Shown here one piece after another: positions 25,201 through 35,492 of a stretch of 64,000 nt of DNA. Source of the stretch: Thinopyrum elongatum. Its lineage: Eukaryota > Streptophyta > Magnoliopsida > Poales > Poaceae. The notes below the pieces were generated by a model that saw nothing but the letters and a program-made list of their open reading frames with translations, was not told where the DNA came from and ran no database searches. Position numbers and translations under genes: made by a program. How positions within the stretch are numbered: position 1 is the stretch's first letter; each line of letters opens with the position of its first letter. Location of the stretch: assembly GCA_011799875.1 (NCBI GenBank), contig CM022302.1, positions 320,644,144 through 320,708,143 of the forward strand, in the 5' to 3' direction.

Positions 25201-26099
25201 TATACGTGCCGAAGACTATGTATCGCCTTATGACAAAGACCATCAGTCCAATCAAAGGCCACAATTCCAACACTGAAGAAGTTATGGGAGTCATGAAGAA
25301 CTTGCTGTTCCACATCATACATGGCACTCCCATCAACATTCATGACTTCTTTCTGAGGACTTTGGTCACTTTTGCTAAGCCTCCATTTGAATTGAAGCCA
25401 TACGCACCATGGATTATGAGATTCATCAGATCCTGGTCTTCAATTCACTACAAGACTGATCGTTAGAACCACCTGTGCTATATGCCTGAAGTTGAAATTA
25501 TTCAAAGCACACTGTCCACAGTTCATGGCAAAGGCAAGAGTGTTATCGATGAAGGAATTTATTCCCTTGATGGACCATTTCGTCAACCTATCTCCAGCTT
25601 CATAGCTGATGAATCTGCCAGCCAAGACACTGCAGCAAAAGCCTCAAGGCCATCTTCTTCACCAGAAGCACCACGTGTCATGACTGACCGTGAGCTGCTT
25701 ATAAGTCTTCATCAAAAACTTGACAGGCATCATCGCTGGGTTAAGCGTCAGTTCGCTGTTGTACAAGCAAATATGACAGTGACGCATAACGCCGTCCGCA
25801 AGAATAGATACTATCTCCATGACATATTTGATCACAGTTGGGACACACTTTCACATCCCAAATTAGTTGAGGAACTTACTGCTAATGACTTTCAGATGAC
25901 CTTTGACTGGGCTGAACCGCCAAGGAAGAAGTTCAAGAAAACTCCAGTTCCTCCTCTGATGCCAAGCTTTGAGTCTTCATCGCGCTCCACCAACGAAAAT
26001 GAAGAAGTCGAAGACACTACTGCCAGTTCCTCTCCGCGTGAACCTAGAATGCTGGCACTCCCTCGTCCTCTCCATGATGATTTTCTTCAGGGGCGCTAG
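22286..26099 (+). pseudogene. Copia copy 2 third ORF (Sirevirus extra ORF)
   Basis: It starts at the ATG after the acceptor at 22280, then SLGSHQLNSFAAQLEEKL, TFEIPDDLYAGYCTPDE and YVTPKYMKEF, matching copy 1. A frameshift near 23010 moves to the third frame, kept to the end. The C-terminal block (IPHVDMESIPCF, PRTTFLVKDL, SPIKGHNS, FELKPYAPWIMRFIRS) and a tail with KKFKK are conserved. Stops: TAG 22424, 22889, 23097, 23271, TAA 23475, TAG 23670, 23872, 24924 and 25464. The last two TAGs match positions 10766 and 11307 of copy 1. No membrane segment is evident and the function is unknown. Confidence 0.7.
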
Positions 26100-26134
26100 T
26101 TCTCAAATTCCTCACCTTTTGGTCATTTGATGAC

Positions 26135-26597
26135 AAAGTGGGAAAAGTTTGAGTTAGTCTTCAAGCGGGTCGTTATATGGGTTGTTTTTGCTAAAGTTGC
26201 AACTCTTGAACTTTTCTGTTGTGCTCTTGACGAGTTGTAACTTAATAACTGTTGGTTGTCTGACTCTTATGCTTCATTTGACGCGCATGCTTTATTCTTC
26301 AATATATCTGTTCATGCATGTACAATTTCGTCATACACCAATTTTCATCATGCATTCATATTCTTCAAATATCTTATGATCATGCATGATTGGTTTCCAA
26401 GATATAGGGGGAGATCTCCACAAATTCAACCTACCATGTGCATTTGCAATCCAAAGCAAATTCCTCATATGCACATCTTCAGGGGGAGTTCCTCAATATC
26501 TTGCAACCAATTTCTTCAATCTTTGTACTTACACTTCAATTATTTTTACTCCCGTTGAAACCTAACCAGTTTGTCATCAATCACCAAAAAGGGGGAC
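26135..26597 (+). other. Multiple polypurine tracts before the 3' LTR (copy 2)
   Basis: AAAGTGGGAAAAG (26135, degraded), AGGGGGAGA (26406), AGGGGGAG (26481) and AAAAAGGGGGACA (26586) mirror the four tracts of copy 1 in order and spacing. Confidence 0.72.
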
Positions 26598-26599
26598 AT

Positions 26600-28018
26600 T
26601 GTAAGTGCATCAAGTGCCCCCTTAGTGGTTTTGGAGTATTGATGACAAATAGGTTGAGGAACTAATGTGTTTGTGAGTATACACAGGAGACAGAGACCTA
26701 GAAGATTTGGTTTAACACATGGAAGACGACTCCTAAAAATGTCTTTTTTCAAGTGAGGAAATTGGTGATGGAATTGGTACGACCTTTGAAGAAATTGAAG
26801 TGAAGACTTTGAAGCTTGAAGACTTTGTTTTCATAGTTTCTTTTCTTCTTCTTTGAGTCACAGGAAAACTCGTATTGTTAAAGGGGGTCTAGGTGAATCA
26901 TATTTCACATTTCCAAAGTGATGCTCAAAACTATTCAAACCTATACACAAAAGCCGCTTCTAGTGAAGCCTTTGGAAATCTCAAGTGCAACTGACGCATT
27001 TGCTAGCGACAGTGCCGAAGTTCATCTGGTCGCTGACGAATTTAGTCACGCTGAGGAGTTAGGAGTTCGCCAGTGCGTTCTGCCTAAAAGTGAGGAAATT
27101 GAGTGCCCCGACGAATTTGAGAGTTCAAATTCGGTCCATTGCTGCGCCGCGTGCCAGCTGTCGAGTGGATCCTTATCCTGACAACGGTCGAATCAGAGAA
27201 GGGCATTTATGACAATTCATGTCGGGTTGCCCCTGGCTATAAATAGCCGCCCCCACAGCCACTTGTTGGTTGGTTGCTCCGAGAGAACTTGACACTTGTC
27301 ATAAGAGAGCATCCCATCCTCCGACGACTTTGAGAGAATCCTAAGTGAGGAAAAACCCAGAGCCAAAGTGATTGAGCATCACTGAAGATATTAATCTGTG
27401 TGATCCGACGCCTATTACCTTTGAAGACTGTCATTCTTCCAGACGGTTAGGCGTCAAGTTCTGAGTACACCAAGAGTCATTGTGGTGTGTCGGTGAACAA
27501 GTCTGTGAAGGTTTTGGAAGTCTACCTTGAAGACTTACCACGAGTGATTGGGCGAGGACTAAGTGACCTTAGCTCAAGAGGAATACGGTGAGGACTGTGT
27601 GTCCTCTGAGTTGCGACTCAGCTGCCTCAACTAGACGTACAGTTGATGCAGCAACTGGAACCGGTCTACCAAATTCCCTTGTCTTCACCGAGCCAACCTG
27701 GTTTCAAATTCTTCAACCCTCTCTTACTTTATTCCGCTGCTGAAGAATTTGTGATCTGTGCTTTGACAAATTTGAACTGAAGAGTTTCATATCACTATCT
27801 TTCATTTCCTCAGTTCATTTTCTTCATGCGTGTATGAATGTATGATTGCATGTTCGTCACTCTTATGTATCCTGATTGCTTGTACTCTGATTCTGTGATG
27901 ACTTAGTTTCCCATGTGTTTCTATTTCTTCACTCTGATCTTCGTCAAATTCTTCAGAGTTTGATGAATTTCTAAAAATCTCCCATTCACCCCCTTCTGGG
28001 AGTAAACCTGCACTTTCA
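26600..28018 (+). repeat. 3' LTR of Copia copy 2
   Basis: It starts TGTAAGTGCATCAAG and ends CTGCACTTTCA, with TATAAATA at 27238-27245. It is followed by TAACC, matching the bases before the 5' LTR. Confidence 0.92.
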
Positions 28019-29135
28019 TAACCCCTGTTGCAAGCGTCCACAACTATGAAAGAAGAATTAAGATAAATCTAACCATAGCATGAAACATGTGGATCAAATC
28101 AGCCCCTTACGGAATAGCACATAAACTAGGGTTTGAACTTCTGTCACTCTAGCAACCCATCATCTAATTACTACTCCACAATGCATTTCCCTTAGACCCA
28201 AAGATGGTGAAGTGTCATGTAGTCGACGTTCACATGACACCACTAAAGGAAGCAACAACATACATATCATCAAACTATCAAGCAAATACCAAATTCACAT
28301 GATTACTTATGACAAGACTTCTCCTATGTCCTCAAGAACAAAAGTAACTACTCACAAACCATATTCATGTTCAAGATCAGAGGGGTATTGAATATCATTA
28401 AGGATCTGAACATATAATTTTCCACCAAATAAACCAACTAGCATCAATTATAAGATGTAATCAACACTACTAGCAACCCACGGGTACCAATCTGAGGTTT
28501 TGATACGAAGACTGAAGACAAGAGATGAACTAGGGTTTGAGATGAGATGGTGCTGGTGAATATGTTGATGAAGATTGGTCCTCCCACGATGAGAGGGTTG
28601 TTGGTGATGACGATGGCTTTGATTTCCCCCTCCCGGAGGGAAGTATTCCTGGCGGAATCGCTCCGCCGGAGAGCAAAAGTGCACCTGCCCAGGTTCTGCC
28701 TAGAGACGGCGGTGCTCTGTCCCGAAAGTCCTTTCCTTATTTTTTTTCTAGGGCAAATGGGCTTATATACTAGAAGATGGGCACCAGAGGCTGGCCAGGG
28801 GCCCCATGAGCCACCAGGGCATGCCTAGGGGGTGGGCGGGCCCTGGTACCTCGTGAGCACCAGGGTGGCCCCCTCTGGTATTTCTTTCTTCCAGTATTTT
28901 TGATTTATTCCAAAATAATTCTTCGTGAAATTTTAGCTCATTTGGAGATGTGCATAATTGGTATCTCTGACATAGCTTTTTCAGGCTTAGAAATCCAGCT
29001 GCCGGCAATCTCCCTCTTCATGTAAATCTTGCAAATTAAGAGAGAAAAGGCATTAGAATGCTACTACAAAGTATTATATTGGTCAAAAACATTATAAGTA
29101 ATAGTAGGGAAACATGATGCAAAATGGACGTATCA

Positions 29136-29745
29136 TATTGCCCCTTGTGATTGTAACCATTATTATGTAGTCCGCCACTTTTATTTCTTTAACATCACAA
29201 GTTCGTACAAAGCTTATTTCCCTTACAATAAAAGATCGTACATATTTAGGAGCAATTTTTATTGCTTTTGCACCTATGACAACTTACTTGAAGGATCTAG
29301 TCCAATCCTTAGGTAGATATAGTGGACTCTCATGACAACAAACTGGGTTTAAGAATATTTGGATGCACGGGTAGTATCTCTACTTTGTATGAAATTTGGC
29401 TAGCAAAAGATTATAAGCAAGCACCACATGTTAGAGGATCCATGACAATATAACTTCTATTAATGTAAGAAAACATAGCTCATTATGTTGTCTTCCCTGT
29501 CCAATATCAAGTACTTGAGGGGAAATAATTAATGGGGGCTCACAATCATAAAAGGTGTCCAAGATAGTGTATTTATATGTGGAACCTCTCTTCCTTCATT
29601 CTTTCATGAATTGCATCAACCACCAATGATATGTATGTCAACCTTCACTAAATTTTATCACTTGTACTCCTTTTATGTGAAGTCATTACTCCCCATGGGA
29701 TTAGCATATGAACTTTGTATTATTATTGCTGGGTTTTAAGCAAAA
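29136..29745 (+). other. Older Gypsy remnant (3' non-coding part), host of the Helitron and the minus-strand Gypsy
   Basis: Between the end of the split LTR (29135) and the Helitron terminus (29746) is 610 bases with the look of the 3' non-coding region of a plus-strand Gypsy element. It includes the tail of an ORF (29172-29335). No LTR edge is visible in it. The assignment rests on general resemblance to Triticeae Gypsy internal sequence. Confidence 0.4.
29172..29335 (+). pseudogene. C-terminal tail of an uncharacterised Gypsy-borne ORF
   Basis: An open frame reads ...SLTIKDRTYLGAIFIAFAPM...LKDLVQSLGRYSGLS and stops at TGA 29333. A TAG precedes it upstream, so only a fragment is left. It has no known catalytic motif. 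I treat it as the end of an extra ORF in an old Gypsy element, with low certainty. Confidence 0.35.
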
Positions 29746-29757
29746 CTAGATGACCTA

Positions 29758-29775
29758 TCGCGCCGACTGGCACGA
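29758..29775 (-). other. Helitron 3' terminal hairpin
   Basis: Seven-base stem with one G-T wobble and a four-base loop, eight bases from the CTAG end at 29746-29749. Confidence 0.6.
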
Positions 29776-30891
29776 AAGACAAATTCAAACCAATAATTAA
29801 AAGAGATTATTTTCCTTTGTTTGTAGCACTCATTGTGGATGTATAATCTTTTGTGAAGCGTTGTGGATGTGTGTAGATTTTTTTTGATGATTTGCATGGT
29901 AGAAGAGTGGTAGAATAGATGTTTGGTGACATATAAATTTTGGAAACAATGTTTTGGGGGAACTTGTAAGACACAAAGCTTCTTGTGTTTTTCTCTGTTG
30001 CAGATCTAGAGCTAGCAGGAGCATCTATCACGGTGGTAAAACTAATCAGTTTAGATGTTGATGGAAAAAAGAAAGAGTAAAAGATATGGAGATCTGAGAC
30101 CATTGGTAAAGTAATTAGGGGATGTTACTGTACCTTGCAGAGAGATGCGCGAAAGACTAGTAGATTCGCTCGTTGCTAGTGAATATGTTGCCATTTGGTC
30201 GATGGTGAAGATGAACCCTAAGCCGTGGAGTAGAATGGGAGGGAATGGGGAATGAGAACTCTGAAGGGAGGTAGTAGACAGCAAGCAGAAGACATGTCGG
30301 AAGCCCAGCTATTTTTCTCGCTAGCCAACCCAAGAAATATCATTTTCTGTCTCAAGAAAAAGGAGGCCCAACAAGGCCTGAACGATCTATTTTTAGAACT
30401 AATAGTGAAGAGAGAAGAGATGAGTGAGCGAATATAACCAAATTCAAAACAACAGAAAGAACAATAAAGCATTCTTGGACAACAGCGTCCAAGAAGCATA
30501 TATTACTTAGATAGCATTTGGTAGCATAGTACGTGGAAGGTTTTGTCTACAAATGCTTTTGGCAGAGCCACTGGAACAACCAAAGACTCTAGTTTTTAGA
30601 GCATGCTTACTAAGAAGCATTCAATTACATAGATGGCATGCATATAGTAATGCCTGAATACGATAGTTCAAGAACATTGCACGAGATGATGAACACAACT
30701 CGGGTCATCAACAAACGATGAGGCTAGTGGGATCAACATTAGGCACCATAGAAGTAGATAGAGTAGTCTGCAGCATAAAGAATGCACTTTAGACCAGGCA
30801 GAAAGGTTGTTGTTTATATGGCAGGAATGTGAAACCAATGTTGCATGTAATATTTGGCATACATATAAATTAGTGAAACTTGCATGAAGAA
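29776..30891 (-). other. Non-coding stretch of the Helitron downstream of the RPA-like gene
   Basis: No ORF with recognisable content. The stretch from about 30050 to 30440 is more purine-rich on the plus strand and could be captured host sequence. The rest probably includes the 3' untranslated region of the RPA-like gene. Confidence 0.35.
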
Positions 30892-32881
30892 TCACTGCTT
30901 CACTTTCTTGTTTCCTCCAGCTCCTTTCCCAACACCAGAGTTCCTTAAATCAAAGACACACATGTTTAGTGAAAGAGGGCCATTGTAACTATTTACCGCA
31001 GAGCATAAAGAAAGAAGCCATGGGAGGAACAATACCTCTTTGATTTGTACTGGGTAAGCTTATCAGCGTTGTCCTCTGCAGCAGCTAGAGAAGCATAATC
31101 CTCACCATCCTAGTATAAGAGATAAAAACCCAGTCAAACAAAAGAAAAGTGATGCATATAGATAACTAAGAGAAAAGAATAAGACAAAACCTATGCATTG
31201 TCTTGGTTTGTAGACACAGGCTCCTCTGCTCTGCATGCTTTCTTGACAGGAGTGGTAAGCAACAAATGCCTTGAAACACAAGTGGACCAGGGTGATTTAC
31301 TGCAATATAGAGAGGCAACAAGTGGTCAATGATCTGTACAGGAAAAAGATTTGAAATCTAATGTCAATTTCAAGCATGTTACCCTGCAATTGAGGCTGTT
31401 GTTGTGCCCATAGCCATCTTTGAAGTAGGTACCTTTGGCTTTTCATAGAAATACAAATGATTAGGAAAAAATGAGACACACATTTAAAGTTTAGTACAAT
31501 ATATGGAGTGTATAAAAGTGAGTTGGTTTATATACCTCAGTTATGTGCATTTGCTGGGTCAAACCAAAGTTTCCTGAAGAAGAAACGACATGTGCTGGAA
31601 CTATGGTTGTTGTGCTTGGTGTGAACATTCCAAAAACAGATGATCGAGCATCAGCCACGGAAGCAGAAGACGAAGGTCCAGTTATTTCAGTGACATTGTC
31701 AAAGGCAGATGAACTCAGCTCTGCTTTGAAGATCTTAATGATCCTAACAACCTGGAAGGACAAGTGGTCACTGCTGGGTGAAAAGCTTCTCTTTGCAATG
31801 GCTGCAACAAGCTTGTACTTCTGACCAACAAACTGAGTAACTTCTGGTGGAGGGATCGTGTCAACCATTGGTATGCATGCAATGTCTTTGATTGTCGGAT
31901 GCCCTGGGTATCAGAACTTAAGTAGACTTATCAATGTTTTCCCTATGACCCCCTTGCAACTTTGTCAAACATCATGAATTCGGTTTCAACAATGTCATCA
32001 TGCGCAAAAATAGAGACATAATAGCTGCATGTAAAAATCAAGAAGGTCAGCATTAGCTAAATAGATTACAGGATTTGAAAGAAAGCATTTGTGAAGCACC
32101 CACGTTTCCTCTGCTTGAGTGCATTCACACTTAGGATCTATGCAGCGGTACTTGGAACGACCAAATTTGAAGTTTTGTGACACATGGAACAGGAAAAGAA
32201 CCACCAACGCTGATATGGATTAAGCCTCTTGACAGTAACAGTGCATATGAAGCATTTCTCCTGCAAGAAAAATATAGTAAGCATAATAACAAAAAATACA
32301 GCTAAGCATGGATAGAAAATGAACGGACCACATTCTAAAAAGGGTCCAGTTGAGTGAGTTCCAGCACAGTTTTCTCAATGGGATCTTCATGGGCATGAGC
32401 TGGTAGTGTTCCTTGTCGTAAAGCAGCATAGGTAGTGACAGGTGCATAGTTTTCTCCAAGGCTGGCATAGTCAAAACAAAATGTGTTATCTCCCAGCAAA
32501 GCAAAAGGAGCAACGAATGAGGATGAAGTGGGACAGTTCCAGGAAAAGTACCTGGTACGGAAGGAGTTAATGACATGTATGTCTTCAGCTATGTACCAGC
32601 GGCAGGGAGAACTGCCACTCAGTCCTTTAACACCTAATACAATTTGAAAACATTGTTGAGGGAAATAATAGTAGGGAAAAACACTAATATTTAATACAGG
32701 TATAGTGACTAATAAAATCTACTTGCAAAAGAGGAAAATCATATGAACAGAACAACCTTGCATTGTTTTAGGTAGTGTTCCTACAAAGATTGCAATAACA
32801 GCTTGCTTATCATCCCTTGCGCGAACCCCTTCTACTTCAAATTCAGTTTCCCGATCACTCACCAGTTTTATTTCTTGGCCT
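30892..32881 (-). pseudogene. Replication protein A large subunit-like (RPA1/RPA70) gene, 3' part, broken
   Basis: Minus-strand exons are recognisable by GT..AG borders and OB-fold content. First seen: 32881-32758 (LVSDRETEFEVEGVRARDD, AVIAIFVGTLP). Next, near 32635-32340, GLSGSSPCRWYIAEDI and APVTTYAALRQGTLP, then a C-terminal zinc-binding OB fold: VTVKRLNPYQRWWFFSCSMCHK (32250-32180), YRCIDPKCECTQAEETW, and SYYVSIFAHDDIVETEFMMF with IPPPEVTQFVGQKYKLV (about 32030-31536). Small Ser/Lys-rich exons (for example 31109-31036 and 30943-30892) end in KKVKQ. RPA1 binds single-stranded DNA. Frameshifts near 32185 and 31955, a TGA near 31915 and a TAG before 31110 break it, and the N-terminal part is cut off by the CACTA insertion. 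Confidence 0.65.
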
Positions 32882-32975
32882 CTGCATGACGAGGGGTAAA
32901 CAAATAGAGATGAGATAACCAGAGAATACATACTTGTTAGTGCGCGGAGAAATAGCAGCAAAAGGGAGGCACTTA

Positions 32976-33180
32976 CACTACAAAAAAAACCACTTCCATG
33001 ATGATACGTGTTTGTCACAGTAGGTCACGTTTTCTGTCATGCATGTACATCCATGACGATTTTATGACAGAATCAAGATAGCCATACCTGTGATGTCATA
33101 GAAGTGTTCCATGACAATATCAAAATTATCATCACAGAAGTGTCCACTTCCATGACGATAAATGGCGCGTCATGGAAGTG
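32976..33180 (-). repeat. CACTA terminal repeat and nearby palindrome
   Basis: The terminal CACTACAAAAAAAACCACTTCCATG is followed by several CCATGACGA-type words (near 33050, 33109 and 33150). A perfect palindrome with 13-base arms, CACTTCCATGACG (33145-33157) and CGTCATGGAAGTG (33168-33180), has a 10-base centre. Confidence 0.8.
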
Positions 33181-33459
33181 TTTTCTTCAAGGGTAACCGA
33201 CATGTTGCATCCACTGTAACGGGTCGCCGTTAAGCTATCGGGTTCCGGTTTGGATCCGATAACCCGTTAAGAGCCCGGACCAATGGGGATTTTCCACATG
33301 TAAAATTCTCAATGGCCAGAGGAACCACGTGTCGGCTCAGTGCTGGGACGGATGTCATCCACTGATTGGACGGGCGGTGCCTATGATACGTCGACACGTG
33401 GCAAGGCCAAACAGTGGCCCATTCAGGTGAAAAGGTAGGCCCGTTTGACTTGGTCAAAT

Positions 33460-34210
33460 GGTAGTGGGCCGGCCCACAGAAAGCCTGTTAATGGCCTATT
33501 CGCATATAGCCCATTTACATCCCGCTAACTCACGGCTCGTTACGGCCTATCTAATTAGGCCCAGTAGCGTCATCTGGGCCGTCCAATATGATTCCACCCC
33601 GTTGTAACTTCAGGCCCATGTATGGCCCATGATGTCTTTTGGCCCATATGAGGCCCTCTGTAACCCTGGGCCCATTAACGGCCCGTTGTGAAATTGGCCC
33701 ATAATGAACAGGATGTCGCTTTATACCCATTAACGGCCCGTTATTCCATTGGGCCGTTTCCAGCCCGTGTTATCTTTCAGCCTTCTAAGGGCCCATTTAT
33801 TCTCGGGCTCATTTCCAGCATTCGAATACTTATGGTCCGTTACTAGCCTGTTACGCTCGTGGGCCTAATTCAACCCGTGGTTAAAGTCAGCCCGTTTGTG
33901 GCCCGTTAATCCGGTGGGCCGATTTCATATCGTCATCAAATATGGCCCATTAACGACCCGTTATGCCTGCCGATAGAATTAAGCCCGTTATACACATCGG
34001 CCTATTAACGGCCCATTATGGTTGGCCCATGAACAAACGATTCCCATTCTAGCCCGTTTACGGCCCATATTGCGGTCCGTTTATGGTCGACGAATAGTAC
34101 GACCCATATTTGGCCAATTGATCATATGGCCCATAGAAGTCCCATTGAATATACAGCCCGTAGAAGGCCCATGGTCACTACAGCAGATAGCAGGACCATG
34201 ATTACAACGT
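33460..34210 (-). repeat. CACTA subterminal repeat array (GGCCCRTTA / TAACGGCCC words)
   Basis: More than a dozen variants of GGCCCATTA, GGCCCGTTA and TAACGGCCC occur on both strands at short spacing, with almost no other structure. Arrays like this bind the TNPA-type accessory protein in the En/Spm family. Their function here is by analogy. Confidence 0.7.
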
Positions 34211-34528
34211 TCTGTATGTTGCCCATGGTTATTTTGGCCTAGTTTTAAAAAAAATAGGTTATTGCGGCCACTAGGAAACCGAGAAAAAATAACTGCAGAA
34301 CTAGAAGCAAACAAATAAATAAATCTAACAAAATAAATAAGCAAGCAACTAACGCTAGGATATTACATCGATTACACATATTACATCCATTGGGCATCAA
34401 AGTTCGCCACCAGTGCAAATATAGGGAACAAAGCAAAATATTACTTACACTGGTTGTCAAACTTGGCGACCAGTGCAAATAGACGCCGCAACAAAACAAG
34501 TCTAGAACTGAAACCACTTCAGAAGAGC
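34210..34528. other. CACTA non-coding stretch between subterminal array and last exon
   Basis: AT-rich sequence with a 40-60-base imperfect repeat (GGGCATCAAAGTTCGCCACCAGTGCAAATA near 34395 and TTGTCAAACTTGGCGACCAGTGCAAATA near 34453). It likely corresponds to the 3' untranslated region of the minus-strand gene. Confidence 0.4.
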
Positions 34529-35492
34529 TCAAGAAACAATATCCTGGGTACCCACCATGCTGGCAAGATGCTTTGCAAGCTTATTAACTTTCTCTTGTTT
34601 GGCGCTTAAATCCTCAAGCGCTTGTTGTTGCTCCAGAAAGTATGCATCTGAATTATGCAGAGACTTCCTCAGTCCTTCGGCTTCATGTTGTAGCACATCT
34701 GATCGATGTCTTTCAACTTGAAGTTGAGACTCAAGAAGACAAACTAATTCAGGCAGCGAGTTCAAAGAGTTTGTGCCAGCAGTAGTGGCCAGTAACTCAA
34801 ACACTACATCAAGACGAGACTTTGGGGTTGTCGCACTGTCTTGAAGATAGTTTTTATTAGGTTTCTTGGAGAGCAACAGGGATGTCTCACTATCTTGAAT
34901 GTTATCTGCATTACTTCCTTTACCATTGCATAACGGGGTACTCTTCTCCGATATTTTGTCTGCATTCTAAAAGAGAAACGAGCAGACACATCACAGGTTT
35001 ACCATGTTGTATATGAAACTCATTTTGGTAAACCAGTTTAGTAGTAAGGTGGACAGGATAACAGCATGAAACAAACATATATCTATGCACTATGGTCACT
35101 GTATGGTCTATATCATTCTAGTTTATGTTGCCAAATCAAGATAGAGACAGTTAAAATCATATCTGTTTAAGACAAAGCAGCAGACACAAAATATAAGTGT
35201 GGGAAACTACATAGCACTAACAACACTTGTAATGTGCATGCCATGCGAACATAACTGTTTATTCAATTGAAACTGAAATCAACATAGAGAAAGTTTCAAT
35301 AGCAAACCAGTTAAAGAAACAGGTTTAAAACATACCTGTTGCGCCATTGGAGTTTCAATTGCATCGTTCAAATTTGAAATTAGTTGTTATGAGTAAATAC
35401 AGTGATGCAAGAGCAAAGGAGTATGAACCATAGCTACGGAACCTGGCCTGAGAACAATTCTTCTGCTGCTTTAAGCGTTGACTTGGGGTTCG

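Larger units (their letters stand above)
15136..28018 (+). mobile_element. Copia retrotransposon of Sirevirus type, copy 2 (complete, decayed)
   Basis: A full element of 12.9 kb: LTRs of 1415 and 1419 bases, target duplication TAACC on both sides (15131-15135 and 28019-28023), initiator-Met primer site, gag, pol, spacer with TATA box, third ORF and multiple polypurine tracts. A hand comparison of the first 245 bases of the two LTRs gives about 14 differences (near 6%), so it is considerably older than the chromovirus at 49431. All ORFs carry stops or frameshifts. Confidence 0.92.
14727..29135 (-). repeat. 5' LTR of the underlying minus-strand Gypsy element, split by Copia copy 2
   Basis: The two halves are 14727-15135 (starts TGATGACCC) and 28024-29135 (ends GGACGTATCA). 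They are separated by Copia copy 2 and its TAACC duplication; rejoined length is about 1.52 kb. Read on the minus strand it starts TGATACGTCCATTTTGC, a very common Triticeae LTR type whose family name I will not commit to. It is followed at 29136 by TATTG, the predicted target duplication. No ORF of interest lies in it. Confidence 0.8.
29746..32975 (-). mobile_element. Probable Helitron, 3' end, carrying an RPA1-like gene
   Basis: On the minus strand the segment ends with a hairpin (TCGTGCC, loop AGTC, GGCGCGA), then eight bases, then CTAG followed by T. That is the canonical Helitron 3' terminus (hairpin, short spacer, CTRR, insertion before T). Upstream on the same strand is an RPA1-like gene, and plant Helitrons are known to carry such genes beside Rep-helicase. 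No Rep-helicase and no 5' TC terminus are seen, since the CACTA transposon at 32976 interrupts the segment. The call combines terminus and cargo; each alone would be weak. Confidence 0.6.

Noticed and set aside
30252..30437. Small plus-strand ORF in the Helitron segment
   Set aside because: 61 residues without motif, in a segment whose other genes are on the minus strand.
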